This document shows positions 1 to 8,048 of a stretch of DNA of 20,024 nt, piece by piece. The position numbers and the translations under genes are program-made. The notes beneath the pieces were generated by a model, which saw only the letters and a list, made by a program, of their open reading frames with translations, had not been told where the DNA came from and searched no databases. Source of the stretch: a virus. Location: IMG/VR virus record IMGVR_UViG_3300027741_000331, positions 1 to 20,024 of that record, one strand, 5' to 3'. Within the stretch, counting starts at the first letter, position 1, and each line of letters begins with the position of its first letter.

Positions 1-45
1 CTCCCCAGCTTTCCGAGGACCCATAGCGATAACTAGGGTTCCCAT
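1..45 (-). CDS. Start of a gene downstream of the capsid gene (partial)
   Basis: An ATG on the minus strand at 45-43 opens a frame that runs off the left edge after 15 codons (MGTLVIAMGPRKAGE). It starts 7 bases after the capsid stop codon, which fits the tight packing of this module. No Shine-Dalgarno sequence is visible in the gap. The visible part is too short to assign a family; genes in this position are often head-completion or decoration proteins, but that is inference only. Confidence 0.35.
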   Translation of the reverse strand, partial: MGTLVIAMGPRKAGE

Positions 46-52
46 TTAATTA

Positions 53-1081
53 TTAGCTGTAGTTGGACTTCGCAACGATGACTCGGAAGAACCGAGGATC
101 GAGTTGCTTGGCCGCGTAGAACGTCTTAAACGAGGCAATTACGCGCTGGTTGTAAACGTCACTCTTGTCGGGAGCATCGAGGATCGTGACCTTCGGAGCG
201 AAGGGCGAGCCAGAGGCTGCCAACGAGGACAAGCTAGGAACACCAAACGCGCCACCACCGAGGAGGACGTTGGCATATCCAGTGTTAACACCGACTGTTC
301 CTACGCTGTTTTCAGCGATACCAGAGGCGGAGGTATTGAAGGTCTGTACGTTCGTTGAGGAAATCACCGACACGCCAAACAACTTGCCGATTTCACCCTT
401 GAAGATGGCATCGGGATTCGAGTAGCTCGAAACCTTCAACCAATCATCGTCCTGCTGTAGATCACGGATAACGGCAGGATGCGCGACAAGCGCGTAGCCG
501 TCCTTGATCTTAGGAGCGCGGGCGATAAACAGCGAAGTCGCACCATCGAGCAAGTCGGTGGATGTTAATGCGCCGTTAGCAACTGAACCAGTAGCCCAGG
601 TCGTGCCGTTAGTCGTGTTCTGAGCATAACGGTTATACGATTTGGTGGCTACGCCAGTACCAGTGCTGGTCGATGAATCCTGCACCAACGCGCGGTGACA
701 TAGTGTGTCAGCGTGGAGGGCGGCATCTTCGCCGAGTTGTTTGGTGGCCTGTGCCAAGTGCGAGAACAATTCGGTTGCGAGAACAACATCCGTTAGGATG
801 ATCTTGCTTCCATACTGTACAAGCGTGGCTTCCACTGAGGACAACGTGAGATCACGCTCGTCACCAGAGGTAGGGGTAGTTCCTTCCGAGAGAGAGGAGA
901 TCGCAGTGATGCTGGGATCGCCGAATCGGAAGAATCGGATTGTTTTGTTTCCACCCGTTTTTGTTGGGTAGGGGGCTTTCATTGCGAATTGCTCCATTTG
1001 GAGAAATGGGATTGCACGTTCCAATAACGCCTTCGAGAAGTACGTCTGGAACTGTGCGCTGACTGAACCAGTAGTTACCAT
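53..1081 (-). CDS. Major capsid protein, N4-gp56 family
   Basis: This 342-aa protein would be the main shell subunit of the phage head. Its N-terminal part (about residues 13-60: a YFSKALLERAIPFL helix, then QMEQFAMK, then a KTIRFFRFG strand) matches the typical opening of N4-gp56 family capsid proteins, and the length is usual for that family. The central part is rich in Ser, Thr and Gly, as expected for the HK97-like fold. It lies directly downstream of a charged scaffold-like gene and at the end of the terminase-portal block, the normal place for a capsid gene. An AAGGA about 12 bases upstream can serve as ribosome binding site. The family call rests on remembered sequence features; the context supports it independently. 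Confidence 0.92.
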   Translation of the reverse strand: MVTTGSVSAQFQTYFSKALLERAIPFLQMEQFAMKAPYPTKTGGNKTIRFFRFGDPSITAISSLSEGTTPTSGDERDLTLSSVEATLVQYGSKIILTDVVLATELFSHLAQATKQLGEDAALHADTLCHRALVQDSSTSTGTGVATKSYNRYAQNTTNGTTWATGSVANGALTSTDLLDGATSLFIARAPKIKDGYALVAHPAVIRDLQQDDDWLKVSSYSNPDAIFKGEIGKLFGVSVISSTNVQTFNTSASGIAENSVGTVGVNTGYANVLLGGGAFGVPSLSSLAASGSPFAPKVTILDAPDKSDVYNQRVIASFKTFYAAKQLDPRFFRVIVAKSNYS

Positions 1082-1112
1082 ATAATTAAGTATCCTTGTT
1101 TGTTATGACTAT

Positions 1113-2084
1113 TCAGCTTCTGTCAACTTCGCTTGCCATTTTCATCAATTCACGTTCCTGCTCATCTAGAGTTAGTTCGTGAAAAGCTTTAGTCTTGGCA
1201 GGACCTTTTGGTTGTCCAGATGCTGGAGTAGTCGCTTTTCTGAGTTGAGAAAGTTCTTTCTCATACTCTGCAACCTTTTTAGACAAATCGGAGGCGGACT
1301 CCGCTTGGAGCTTAACCTTGGCAATTCCAACCGCATCCTTGATACCCGCTGGGTAATTACGCAGGATTGCGTGGTTTTGCAACATTTCCGATACGGCTTT
1401 ATACAATGTGCTGTTTGAATCTTTAAGTTCAGGATTTGCTTCTACTTCATCAAGCAAATTTTTATCCCACGCAGATTTTAGTTCTGTTTGGGTTTTCTGC
1501 TCAATCTCTTTCCTGTCCTCAACCTCGATGTCACCAGCTTTTTGTTCGGCAAGTTTTGCAAGATCGTCACGGCCTTCATCACGGTAGCTCTTTGCTGCTT
1601 CCCTGTAATCTTCCGCGCTAAACTTGCGACTTCCCGACTTTGTCTCGCTTTGAGTAGTTTCTGGAGTCTTCCTTGCCCTTTCAGCCTCGATCTGCTCACG
1701 TTCTGCCTTGATTCTGGCCTTCTCTGCTCGGACATCTTCCCACTCCTTCTCAAGTCGTGACTTAGCCTTCTCGTAACGGGTAGGCTTCTTTTCGGAAGCC
1801 GACTCCGACTTGTCTTCTGAAGATTGCGTTGTTAAAGAACTTTTATCTTCCTTGGATTTCTCCTTGGTAGACGAAACCTCATCCGAGGCTTCTAGTTTTG
1901 TTTTTTCGGCTTTTTCAGCAGGCGCGGGTGTCTGCTCGTTATCTCCGCTGGCCTTTTCTGTAGCTTCTGTTTCTACTTTGGCTTTTTCGTCTTCCTTGGG
2001 AGTGGGAGTAAAATCCCGTCCTTCGTCAGCCGCTTGCGCCATCGCCAATACATCCGCTTCAGTTAGGTTATTTGAATCTGCCAT
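1113..2084 (-). CDS. Scaffold-like, highly charged coiled-coil protein
   Basis: This 323-aa protein is dominated by Glu, Lys, Asp, Ser and Thr. Residues about 1-100 are low-complexity and probably disordered (runs such as EKAEKTKLEASDEVSS). Residues about 100-150 and 255-290 have long charged heptad-like helices (KSRLEKEWEDVRAEKARIKAE; SKKVAEYEKELSQLRK). Composition, length and position immediately upstream of the capsid gene are those of a capsid scaffolding protein, which would guide shell assembly and then leave the prohead. No protease domain is visible. An AAAGGG sequence about 5 bases before the ATG is a good ribosome binding site. The role is inferred from composition and location, since scaffolds diverge too far for motif-based recognition. 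Confidence 0.72.
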   Translation of the reverse strand: MADSNNLTEADVLAMAQAADEGRDFTPTPKEDEKAKVETEATEKASGDNEQTPAPAEKAEKTKLEASDEVSSTKEKSKEDKSSLTTQSSEDKSESASEKKPTRYEKAKSRLEKEWEDVRAEKARIKAEREQIEAERARKTPETTQSETKSGSRKFSAEDYREAAKSYRDEGRDDLAKLAEQKAGDIEVEDRKEIEQKTQTELKSAWDKNLLDEVEANPELKDSNSTLYKAVSEMLQNHAILRNYPAGIKDAVGIAKVKLQAESASDLSKKVAEYEKELSQLRKATTPASGQPKGPAKTKAFHELTLDEQERELMKMASEVDRS

Positions 2085-2131
2085 TTGACCCTTTCTTACA
2101 CTTTTCGGTAGGGAGTCATTCTACCTCAAGG

Positions 2132-2458
2132 TTAGTCGGCTACTGGTTCATCCGATCCATCCCCATAGCCTGGGATGGCGGAGTTAAGTTTTTGGGATGC
2201 GAGCGATTCTAAGGTCGCTACGCAAGCCCTATATCCTCTAGCATGTCCACAAGCGTCTGCAAGTTCCTCTGGTTTCTTCATTACAGCAGAGGCGTTTTGA
2301 CGCAGGGTTAGGTTAAGTAAAATCAAACTTAGCTTGCGACCCGTTGGGGTGGCAAGAAATCCAGTCCAAGCTTTTTCATCTTCGTCTTCCCACTTGGGTT
2401 CGTTGACCCACTCGTAATTCTTGACGAAGAACTTTAATGATCTTAATAGTCTAATCAT
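2132..2458 (-). CDS. Conserved phage protein of unknown function (108 aa)
   Basis: The open frame extends upstream to 2578 inside the HNH gene, but the likely start is the Met at 2458, 7 bases after the HNH stop, giving 108 aa (MIRLLRSLKFFVKNYEW...). The protein has a WxGFLATPTGRKLSLILLNLTLRQNA segment, here given only by its key residues, and a CGHARGYRACVATLESLA segment; this pair of blocks is familiar from uncharacterised proteins of uncultured phages. No catalytic motif is seen. It lies between the HNH gene and the scaffold gene, so a minor role in head assembly is possible. There is no clear Shine-Dalgarno sequence, so translation may depend on coupling to the upstream gene. Confidence 0.65.
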   Translation of the reverse strand: MIRLLRSLKFFVKNYEWVNEPKWEDEDEKAWTGFLATPTGRKLSLILLNLTLRQNASAVMKKPEELADACGHARGYRACVATLESLASQKLNSAIPGYGDGSDEPVAD

Positions 2459-2465
2459 AAATAAT

Positions 2466-2915
2466 TTACAGAGAAAATATCTTTCCGCTTTCTCTGTTGT
2501 GTTTAGATAGATTCCACATATACGGAACCCATTGCAAGTTCTTTTGATGATGAGATCCGCCCAATGATAGTGGAACAATGTGATCTACATGAAACTTTAT
2601 GCCAACACATTTTCCAACTCTTTTTGCCGCATCATAAAAAACTTTAATTACGTTGGTATCTCCACACAATACTCTGGAATTTCTCTTCATTGCTTGGTAT
2701 TTTCTGACACGCGCAAGCTTGCGGGATAGATTGTTTTTTGTCCATTCCATTACATTTTTTCTATTCTGTATTGGATCAACATTCTTTCTTTGCCAAGCTA
2801 ATTTTTGTTGATGACGTTTTGTGAAATTTTTTGGTGTTAGCCATATTTCACTATTGTGTCTGTATGACCAAAACATCATACCATCTTGTCTTATGTAGCC
2901 TCTTTTATACCTCAT
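2466..2915 (-). CDS. HNH endonuclease, probably homing-type
   Basis: This 149-aa protein carries a C-terminal HNH nuclease motif: HVDHIVPLSLGG at about residues 109-120, then NLQWV at 126-130, then NLSKHNR at 135-141. The central HVDH and the downstream Asn and His residues would bind the metal and attack DNA. Residues 1-80 are basic and aromatic, typical of the DNA-binding half of free-standing phage HNH enzymes. Its start overlaps the stop of the upstream methyltransferase gene by 4 bases. The DNA looks more A+T-rich than the flanking genes, which fits a mobile gene inserted between two head-module genes. Whether it is an active homing enzyme cannot be read from sequence. Confidence 0.85.
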   Translation of the reverse strand: MRYKRGYIRQDGMMFWSYRHNSEIWLTPKNFTKRHQQKLAWQRKNVDPIQNRKNVMEWTKNNLSRKLARVRKYQAMKRNSRVLCGDTNVIKVFYDAAKRVGKCVGIKFHVDHIVPLSLGGSHHQKNLQWVPYMWNLSKHNRESGKIFSL

Positions 2916-3442
2916 AGTTTTATTGCCCAGGAATCGCCTTGGAATAGTGTGTAGTCCTTTTGTCCTATTTCCTCAAGTAAGGCCATCTTGACTGACTTCC
3001 AACTCCAATCGTGACCAGCCATAATCCCGCCTTTTTTTAGTTTCTTGCGCCAGCATTTTAGGTCGGCAAGCACGCCTTCGTAGCGGTGATCTCCGTCTAT
3101 GTAAACTAGGTCTAGCTCTCCATCCTTAAAGAATTGGAGTGCGTCAAGGCTTTTTCCTCTACTATATAGAACATTGCCAAGTGGTTTTATACGCTCTTGG
3201 AATGCTTCAAAGACAAACTTCATGGGGCATTGTTGGCTTGCCCTATCGTTAATATCGTATCCGTTTAACCAGGGATCAACCGCCATAACCTTTTTGAAAT
3301 AATTGGCAATAACAACCGTGCCCTCCCCGCTGTAAGAACCAATCTCAACCGCTTTACCAGTTGCGCCCTGCTCGTTAGCCCACTGACAAAGATGTTTTAA
3401 GCCTTCCGCTTGGAAGGCATCCCGCATTACTGGTACTTTCAA
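2912..3442 (-). CDS. Class I SAM-dependent methyltransferase (Methyltransf_24-like)
   Basis: This 176-aa protein has the SAM-binding motif I (AVEIGSYSGEG, residues 31-41), an acidic residue after strand 2 (AVDPW, about 54-58), and the YIDGDHRYEGVLADL block (114-128) with GGIMAGHD (138-145). These are typical of the Methyltransf_24 group, small-molecule or protein methyltransferases often found with sugar-modification genes. It lacks the NPPY or PCQ motifs of DNA methyltransferases. The start overlaps the portal stop by 4 bases and the stop overlaps the HNH start by 4 bases. The substrate is unknown. Its place among head genes would allow modification of a virion protein, but it may simply be an accessory gene. 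Confidence 0.82.
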   Translation of the reverse strand: MKVPVMRDAFQAEGLKHLCQWANEQGATGKAVEIGSYSGEGTVVIANYFKKVMAVDPWLNGYDINDRASQQCPMKFVFEAFQERIKPLGNVLYSRGKSLDALQFFKDGELDLVYIDGDHRYEGVLADLKCWRKKLKKGGIMAGHDWSWKSVKMALLEEIGQKDYTLFQGDSWAIKL

Positions 3443-5319
3443 CCAGCCATCGGTGCTGGTGCTTGGCCTTGCATTGCTTCTGGAGGCAATTGTTGCCCCT
3501 GCTGTTGCATCTGAGCCTTACCTGCATCACGAAGCTGTTTCTGAATAGCACGAGATGTGTTTGGGTCAACCTGTTCCAAAGCTGCCAAGTGCTGTTGTAA
3601 GTGAGCCATCAGAACTTGCATTGCACTCTGATCGACCTGCTGTTGTCGCTGTTGAGCCGCTTGGTTAAACGCGAAGAGAACGGATATATGCGCTTTGTGA
3701 TCATCGCTAGGCTTGATTGCGACTGGGAATCCAGTTGCAAGCATGGTCGCAATTTCAGTCGCTTGATCTTCAGCTTGATCGCCAGAGGCTGCGTTCGGAT
3801 CTTGGAAGAGTCTACGGACCAGCGATGGATCATCTTGTTCAAGCACTGACTTTACAAGTTCGCCTTGATTGACAAAAGGATTATTTTGGAACATCTGCAT
3901 CCTCGATACTGACTTCTGCAATGCAAACTGGCGGTTAACAAAGTCAAGTCCACCTTTTGGCTCAATCGAATACTCATCGTGGATGCCGTCTGGAGGCATT
4001 GAGCCAGTTTCTTCCGCATATCGGTACATCAAGTCTTTCTTGTTGTACTGCGTGTAAAGCGACCAGCACTGTTTGAAGAGATGGGCTAGACCCATCCTAA
4101 ACATACGATTGCGTAAATCGCCAGACGCTGCTGCCTGTGACTGCAACGCTTGGATCTCGGTGGCAGTCTTGCGATCCGACACTTGGAACTGCGAACCAGA
4201 TCCAAAGTCTGGATTGCCCATCCGCTGTTCAGAAAGGAGACGCTCTTCAAGCATCAGTTTCTGGAAGTCAAATGGAGGCTGACTAAACTGAACTGGTTTT
4301 AAGCCTTGAGGCAGGATCTGCCCAGGCTGCATCTTCAAGTTCGATGTGTTTAGCGAGATCGGATTCTGTGCTTCAAAAACGGGTCGGTTGGCCAGTTCAA
4401 CGTAATCGGAGAGGGAGTTCTTGAGCTTATTTAGCAGGTTCTCATTCGGGAGAAGTATCTCTGCTACGCCTCTCGGACTGTACCAACCGCCCCCTGTTAC
4501 CTCATAGGGGAAATCTACGAAAGGTGGTTCGCCGTGGCGATACGGCAATGTGAAAGGTTTGCGTACATCTTCGGTTACAACAAGCGGGCTATAAGTTTCG
4601 ACTTTCCATCCATCCTCGGACGGAGTGTACATTTCCCAAAGGATAATACGGTCGTTCTCAGCCTCTTGAGTAATTCCTTCACGCCTGTAAATCTCGTTTT
4701 GAATCTCACTTCGTAAGCCCACTGATTTTGAGGGTTTACCAGAAATTGTTTTGATAAAGTTCTCATCCTGTTTGTACAATGGATTTGCCTTATAGGAGTC
4801 GACACTCGTTGAGATGATGTGAACAATGAAATCGGCATCTTTGAACTCCTTTGTGTGCGCTGGAACAATGATGTGGAAAGGATCAATTGCTTCAAACTCA
4901 ATTCGCTTCTTGTCATCGTTCCAGATTACTTTGGATACGCCACGTCCGTAGAGAAGCAGGTTGTCGATGACAGAGACAATCTCTTTCTGAAAGTTTGTGC
5001 GCTCACGCATATTGTAGTCAAACCAACGCTCGGCTGATACGGTCAGCGGGGTTAGTTGCTGACGCATCGGAACAAAGCTTGAGAGAATGTCGTTGCCAAT
5101 TGCGCTGTTGACGAAGGAAGGCTTTAGCTTCTCGATTGCTGTGTCAATCAACTGAACATGCAGGTCGGCGGCTGTAGGCCAAGGCTTGACCTTACGGCGC
5201 ACACCAAAGTAGCGGGCTTGGTAGAACAACCGCTGGCGATTCTCCCAAGTCTCGCGCTGGTTAAGCGCGTCAATGATCCTTGTGTAATAATCTGTACGGC
5301 GTGTATCTTTAGCGTTCAT
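3439..5319 (-). CDS. Portal protein
   Basis: This 626-aa protein would form the twelve-subunit ring at the unique head vertex through which DNA enters and leaves. It has the usual layout: an N-terminal helical region with RQRLFYQARYFG, a central region, a long-helix stretch with NENLLNKLKNSLSDYVELANRPVF (about residues 290-315; key residues only), and a Gln-rich C-terminus (about 550-620) ending in a Pro/Ala/Gln/Met tail. Size and the Gln-rich tail suit podovirus-like portals. It follows the terminase and lysis genes and precedes scaffold and capsid. The start overlaps the upstream lipoprotein stop by 4 bases, and a GGGAGAGAGAG purine tract precedes the ATG. Confidence 0.9.
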   Translation of the reverse strand: MNAKDTRRTDYYTRIIDALNQRETWENRQRLFYQARYFGVRRKVKPWPTAADLHVQLIDTAIEKLKPSFVNSAIGNDILSSFVPMRQQLTPLTVSAERWFDYNMRERTNFQKEIVSVIDNLLLYGRGVSKVIWNDDKKRIEFEAIDPFHIIVPAHTKEFKDADFIVHIISTSVDSYKANPLYKQDENFIKTISGKPSKSVGLRSEIQNEIYRREGITQEAENDRIILWEMYTPSEDGWKVETYSPLVVTEDVRKPFTLPYRHGEPPFVDFPYEVTGGGWYSPRGVAEILLPNENLLNKLKNSLSDYVELANRPVFEAQNPISLNTSNLKMQPGQILPQGLKPVQFSQPPFDFQKLMLEERLLSEQRMGNPDFGSGSQFQVSDRKTATEIQALQSQAAASGDLRNRMFRMGLAHLFKQCWSLYTQYNKKDLMYRYAEETGSMPPDGIHDEYSIEPKGGLDFVNRQFALQKSVSRMQMFQNNPFVNQGELVKSVLEQDDPSLVRRLFQDPNAASGDQAEDQATEIATMLATGFPVAIKPSDDHKAHISVLFAFNQAAQQRQQQVDQSAMQVLMAHLQQHLAALEQVDPNTSRAIQKQLRDAGKAQMQQQGQQLPPEAMQGQAPAPMAG

Positions 5320-5528
5320 TTCTCTCTCTCCCTGCTCAATTCAAATGATAGATCGTTGACGTAATGTAAAGCACGCTTGGCCCAAGCGCGTACTTTTGGA
5401 TCAGCAGTACGGACAGCAGAATAGTTTTCATCTTGCATTAAGGACTCAACTGCCCCTGTCGTGTTTGTTACTGGTGTCGTTGTTGCGCAACCACCAAGAC
5501 TCACTGCGCAGATCGCTGTCAATAGCAT
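5316..5528 (-). CDS. Small lipoprotein, candidate outer-membrane spanin (Rz1-like)
   Basis: From the ATG at 5528 this is a 70-aa protein: MLLTAICAVS, then a lipobox LGGC with Cys14 as the predicted lipidated residue, then a Thr/Ala-rich linker and a charged helical tail. The frame is open further upstream, to a TTG at 5636, but only the ATG at 5528 gives a clean lipoprotein signal. Its first 83 bases overlap, in another frame, the short gene at 5446-5634, and a holin-like gene lies just upstream. An out-of-frame overlap of a lipoprotein with a short N-terminally hydrophobic protein is the classic layout of two-component spanins, which fuse the inner and outer membranes at lysis. The stop overlaps the portal start (ATGA). 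The lipoprotein call is strong; the spanin role is inferred. Confidence 0.65.
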   Translation of the reverse strand: MLLTAICAVSLGGCATTTPVTNTTGAVESLMQDENYSAVRTADPKVRAWAKRALHYVNDLSFELSREREK

Positions 5529-5634
5529 TGCGGTTCTTGCGCCAATCGTTTTCAAAGTTTTGTGTTCGCTTTTCTTTCCAGCCTGGAATGATGCGAAACA
5601 CGGCTGCGATGATCTCAAGGATTGCACGCAGCAC
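5446..5634 (-). CDS. Short protein overlapping the lipoprotein gene, candidate inner-membrane spanin
   Basis: This 62-aa frame starts with GTG at 5634 (VLRAILEIIAAVFRIIPGW) and continues with a basic, charged helical stretch (KEKRTQNFENDWRKNRNAID) and a polar tail. The hydrophobic N-terminus could anchor it in the inner membrane, although it is short and amphipathic for a transmembrane helix. It begins 6 bases after the holin-like gene and in the same reading frame, so only the TAA at 5643-5641 and two further codons separate the two products. No Shine-Dalgarno sequence is visible, so the exact start is uncertain. The DWRxNRxAID-type segment followed by a WW pair is familiar from small phage proteins. 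The spanin role is inferred from its overlap with the lipoprotein. Confidence 0.5.
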   Translation of the reverse strand: MLRAILEIIAAVFRIIPGWKEKRTQNFENDWRKNRNAIDSDLRSESWWLRNNDTSNKHDRGS

Positions 5635-5640
5635 AAAAGA

Positions 5641-5811
5641 TTATTTAATATTAAGTCCGACTGTCTTTAGGAAGTTTACGATCTTTTCCAAGATCGTATC
5701 ATCCGCTGGGGTCGGTGTGAGCTTAACAATAATGCGAGCAGCCAATACGATGCCACCAACAGCGGCAACAATCTCAGTCCAATTTGAAGTAATCCAATTC
5801 CAAATATTCAT
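5641..5811 (-). CDS. Small membrane protein, holin-like
   Basis: Reading from the ATG at 5811 gives a 56-aa protein: a short N-terminus with three Trp (MNIWNWITSNW), one hydrophobic segment at about residues 13-29 (EIVAAVGGIVLAARIIV), then KLTPTPADDTILEKI and a basic-ended tail. A single membrane span followed by a TPTPxDD segment is a pattern I associate with small holin-like proteins of phages. It lies just downstream of the terminase large subunit (5 bases between stop and ATG) and upstream of a candidate spanin pair, which fits a lysis cassette. No endolysin is in the window. It could also be an unrelated membrane protein. Confidence 0.6.
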   Translation of the reverse strand: MNIWNWITSNWTEIVAAVGGIVLAARIIVKLTPTPADDTILEKIVNFLKTVGLNIK

Positions 5812-5816
5812 AGTGT

Positions 5817-7241
5817 TTATCCTCCTGGGTCAAATCCAGCCATGACGGGGTCGTGTGCCACCATCATTTCTTGAAGTGACTTCCAAGTTGGACGCTCTAT
5901 CTGAAATGTCAAGTCAAGACCGCTATTTGAGCTACTGAGGCACAAGGCCAGCGCGTCAGCCCTATCGGGTGAAGCTATGCCTCTGGCGCGCATTGAGTCT
6001 TTAGACTCCACGCCCAGCTTGCCCTTGCTGTTGGTGATTGTACGCCTGCAGGTCAATTGTGCGGTCAAGTCCTCATCCTCTGGCAGTATGATTTCAGCAT
6101 CCTCAATCTTCTTTGCCATGTTGTACCACATCTCGGCTGACCTATTGGTATAAGCATTGTTGTCATATGCCGTAGCCCCAAAGTTCACGCGATTGACTGC
6201 CCATCCAGACTCAGCCAAGGCATCGCACATAACCATGCCCATCCCACTCGCGTCAGCGTAGATGTTGTTTGCTTCCAGCCCAGCCTTCTTAAACTCGACT
6301 ATAAACCTGCCAACGGCTGCCATCGTGTCTTTCTCGCGCCAAGCAATCATAGGTAGAATCTTGTTGCCATCACTTATGCAGATCACGTTCTGATCTCCAC
6401 CAGCTGCAAAGTCTACTCCTGCTATGCGTACACCTGGCTTGAATCTGGGTGGGGTGTTGTGGCAGTTCTGCAGCTGGGTGAGGTTGATAACTAGGCTTTC
6501 CAGCCCTATATCCACAAACTCGCCGTAGATCATAGATCGGGTCAGCGGGTGCTTCTCGCCGTAACGCTGGGTTACTTCGTCAATCTGAGCTTGCGTGATA
6601 TGCGGGCAGTCAAACGCTGTGACTGCGTGCTTTGACCACATATTGGCTTCTTTGGTAAACGCTCGATAGAACGCACCGCTAGTCCCGCCTGGGCTGGATG
6701 CGATTAGCAAGCGAGTTGGTTGACATCGGCTGATAGCCTCGAACAGCGGGTCGGCTACGGTCTTGGCTTCGTCCACCACCATGAGCAATGGATGACATTC
6801 GTGGTCCTCTGCGTGCCAGCCTTCAGCACGCCCAGGATCAGTCGCTGAGTAGCCTATAATGCGTGATGTGTTGCCGTTGGGGTGGAGGTAGCGGATCTCG
6901 CCAGATGTGACCTCCCACGCACCGCCAAGCTTGGCAATGTGATTGCGCAGGCTAGGCCAGAGTTGGCTTTCGACTTGACGGAAAACGCCTGCCGTGGTTA
7001 CAGCTATTGAGCGCGGGTAAACGAGCGCGTGCCATATCAAAATAGCCGAAATGACGGTGCTGGTCTTGCCAGAGCCGTTGGCTGCACGCAGGGCTACGCG
7101 ACAGTCTCTAGGCTCTAAATCGCGTAATACCTTCCTTTGCCAATCATAAAGATTGATGCCCAAGACATTAGATGCGAATGCGGAGGGTTTAGATAGGTCT
7201 TCAAGAATCTCCTCTTGCGTGCGTTTGGGAGGCTTTGGCAT
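5817..7241 (-). CDS. terL: Terminase large subunit (packaging ATPase and nuclease)
   Basis: This 474-aa protein is the motor that cuts concatemeric DNA and pumps it into the head. The N-terminal ATPase has a Walker A (AANGSGKT, residues 53-60) and a Walker B (LLMVVDEAK, 152-160, with D157 and E158), followed by a coupling-type SSPGG at 182-186. The C-terminal RNase H-like nuclease shows acidic residues in AGVDFAAGGDQN (D277), IYADASGMGM (D330) and SPDRADAL (D426, D429). The length is normal for the family. It lies 61 bases downstream of the small subunit. An AGAGGT about 14 bases before the ATG is a poor match in spacing to a ribosome binding site. Confidence 0.96.
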   Translation of the reverse strand: MPKPPKRTQEEILEDLSKPSAFASNVLGINLYDWQRKVLRDLEPRDCRVALRAANGSGKTSTVISAILIWHALVYPRSIAVTTAGVFRQVESQLWPSLRNHIAKLGGAWEVTSGEIRYLHPNGNTSRIIGYSATDPGRAEGWHAEDHECHPLLMVVDEAKTVADPLFEAISRCQPTRLLIASSPGGTSGAFYRAFTKEANMWSKHAVTAFDCPHITQAQIDEVTQRYGEKHPLTRSMIYGEFVDIGLESLVINLTQLQNCHNTPPRFKPGVRIAGVDFAAGGDQNVICISDGNKILPMIAWREKDTMAAVGRFIVEFKKAGLEANNIYADASGMGMVMCDALAESGWAVNRVNFGATAYDNNAYTNRSAEMWYNMAKKIEDAEIILPEDEDLTAQLTCRRTITNSKGKLGVESKDSMRARGIASPDRADALALCLSSSNSGLDLTFQIERPTWKSLQEMMVAHDPVMAGFDPGG

Positions 7242-7302
7242 AGGTGATGTTTAAGACCTCTTTTTGTTTTGAGCCACAATAATTTGGGGGGGTATATGCG
7301 TA

Positions 7303-7974
7303 TTAAATGGGGGCTGGGGGAGTGGCGGGTGGTGTGGTGGTATACTTGGCCAAGCTCTCAGCCCTTGGTTTTCTTAATCTCATTCGCTGATGCCGTCTTT
7401 TAGGCAAATTTTTGCCATTCTCTTGAGTAGAATCCAAGTTAATACACGACTCATTGTGCGACTTATCAGTTCGGGGTGCTTTCACAATCGGTTGAACATC
7501 AATATACTTGCTACTATTTTCGAGCCTTGCCGTTTCTGCACTCGCCGTATTTTTCTTCCTGCCCGCGATGCCCGCGAGAAGCTGCGCGAGATTCCCCGAT
7601 ATTCCATGCGTAACGTCTTGCGTAACATTCAGCCGCGCACTGGGTTGGGCGTATCCGTGCGTTCTCTCCAGTATCCAGGCACGCGCCTGCCATGACTTCT
7701 CTCCAGCTAGTTCGACGCTTCTCAGCAGTCCCATTTCATGTTCACGCCTTGCCTTTTTTATAAGTCTGCCAAAGTCTTGGCGTTTAGATACCCAACCCTG
7801 CGCCGTCCCTGGATTGATTCCTATATATTCCGCTGCGCGTTCTAAAGTAAACCCTGCGCGCACTGCTTCAATTATTTTCGCGCCTAGCTTTTCGTCGTAC
7901 TGCGTGGGCCTACCGTTCTTCGCCTTATCGGCTGGCAATTCTATCGCGCTTGGAGATGCGCCTGGTTCATCCAT
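7303..7974 (-). CDS. terS: Terminase small subunit-like DNA-binding protein
   Basis: This 223-aa protein has a homeodomain-like helix-turn-helix at about residues 25-75: GRPTQYDEKLGAKIIEAV, then GFTLERAAEYIGINPGTAQGW with the recognition helix near the end. This is the usual DNA-binding front of small terminase subunits that recognise the packaging start site. A charged helical segment (about 75-110) would drive ring assembly. The C-terminus is basic and ends in a Pro/Thr/Ala-rich tail (TPPATPPAPI). It lies directly upstream of the large subunit and is the first gene of the leftward head module, opposite the rightward cassette. No Shine-Dalgarno sequence precedes the only plausible ATG. Confidence 0.82.
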   Translation of the reverse strand: MDEPGASPSAIELPADKAKNGRPTQYDEKLGAKIIEAVRAGFTLERAAEYIGINPGTAQGWVSKRQDFGRLIKKARREHEMGLLRSVELAGEKSWQARAWILERTHGYAQPSARLNVTQDVTHGISGNLAQLLAGIAGRKKNTASAETARLENSSKYIDVQPIVKAPRTDKSHNESCINLDSTQENGKNLPKRRHQRMRLRKPRAESLAKYTTTPPATPPAPI

Positions 7975-8048
7975 AAGTCATGCTTATACCTTATCCTGGG
8001 CGAAAAGAAAGTATTGCTTATTCAGTCCGATGGAATTACTTTGCTTTT
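7975..8048. promoter_or_regulatory. Divergent intergenic region, likely two promoters
   Basis: These 74 bases separate the leftward terminase small subunit from the first rightward gene, so at least two transcripts must start in or near it. It is locally A+T-rich, with several TTAT/TATA-like words (for example CTTATACCTTATCC near 7983 and TTGCTTATTC near 8015). I cannot pick a convincing -35/-10 pair, because the host's promoter rules are unknown. The function follows from gene orientation, not from a recognised motif. Confidence 0.45.

Noticed and set aside
1478-1753. A second minus-strand frame inside the scaffold gene
   Set aside because: It arises from Lys/Arg/Glu-rich codon composition shifted by one base. 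It has no start context and no known overlapping gene at this place.
5396-5845. A 149-codon + strand frame across the lysis cassette
   Set aside because: It is antisense to three leftward frames with a consistent lysis layout, has no binding site and no recognisable domain.
7286-7292. Run of seven G in the gap between the terminase subunit genes
   Set aside because: A lone homopolymer could be a slippage site or sequencing artefact, but it lies between two complete genes and breaks neither, so nothing more can be claimed.
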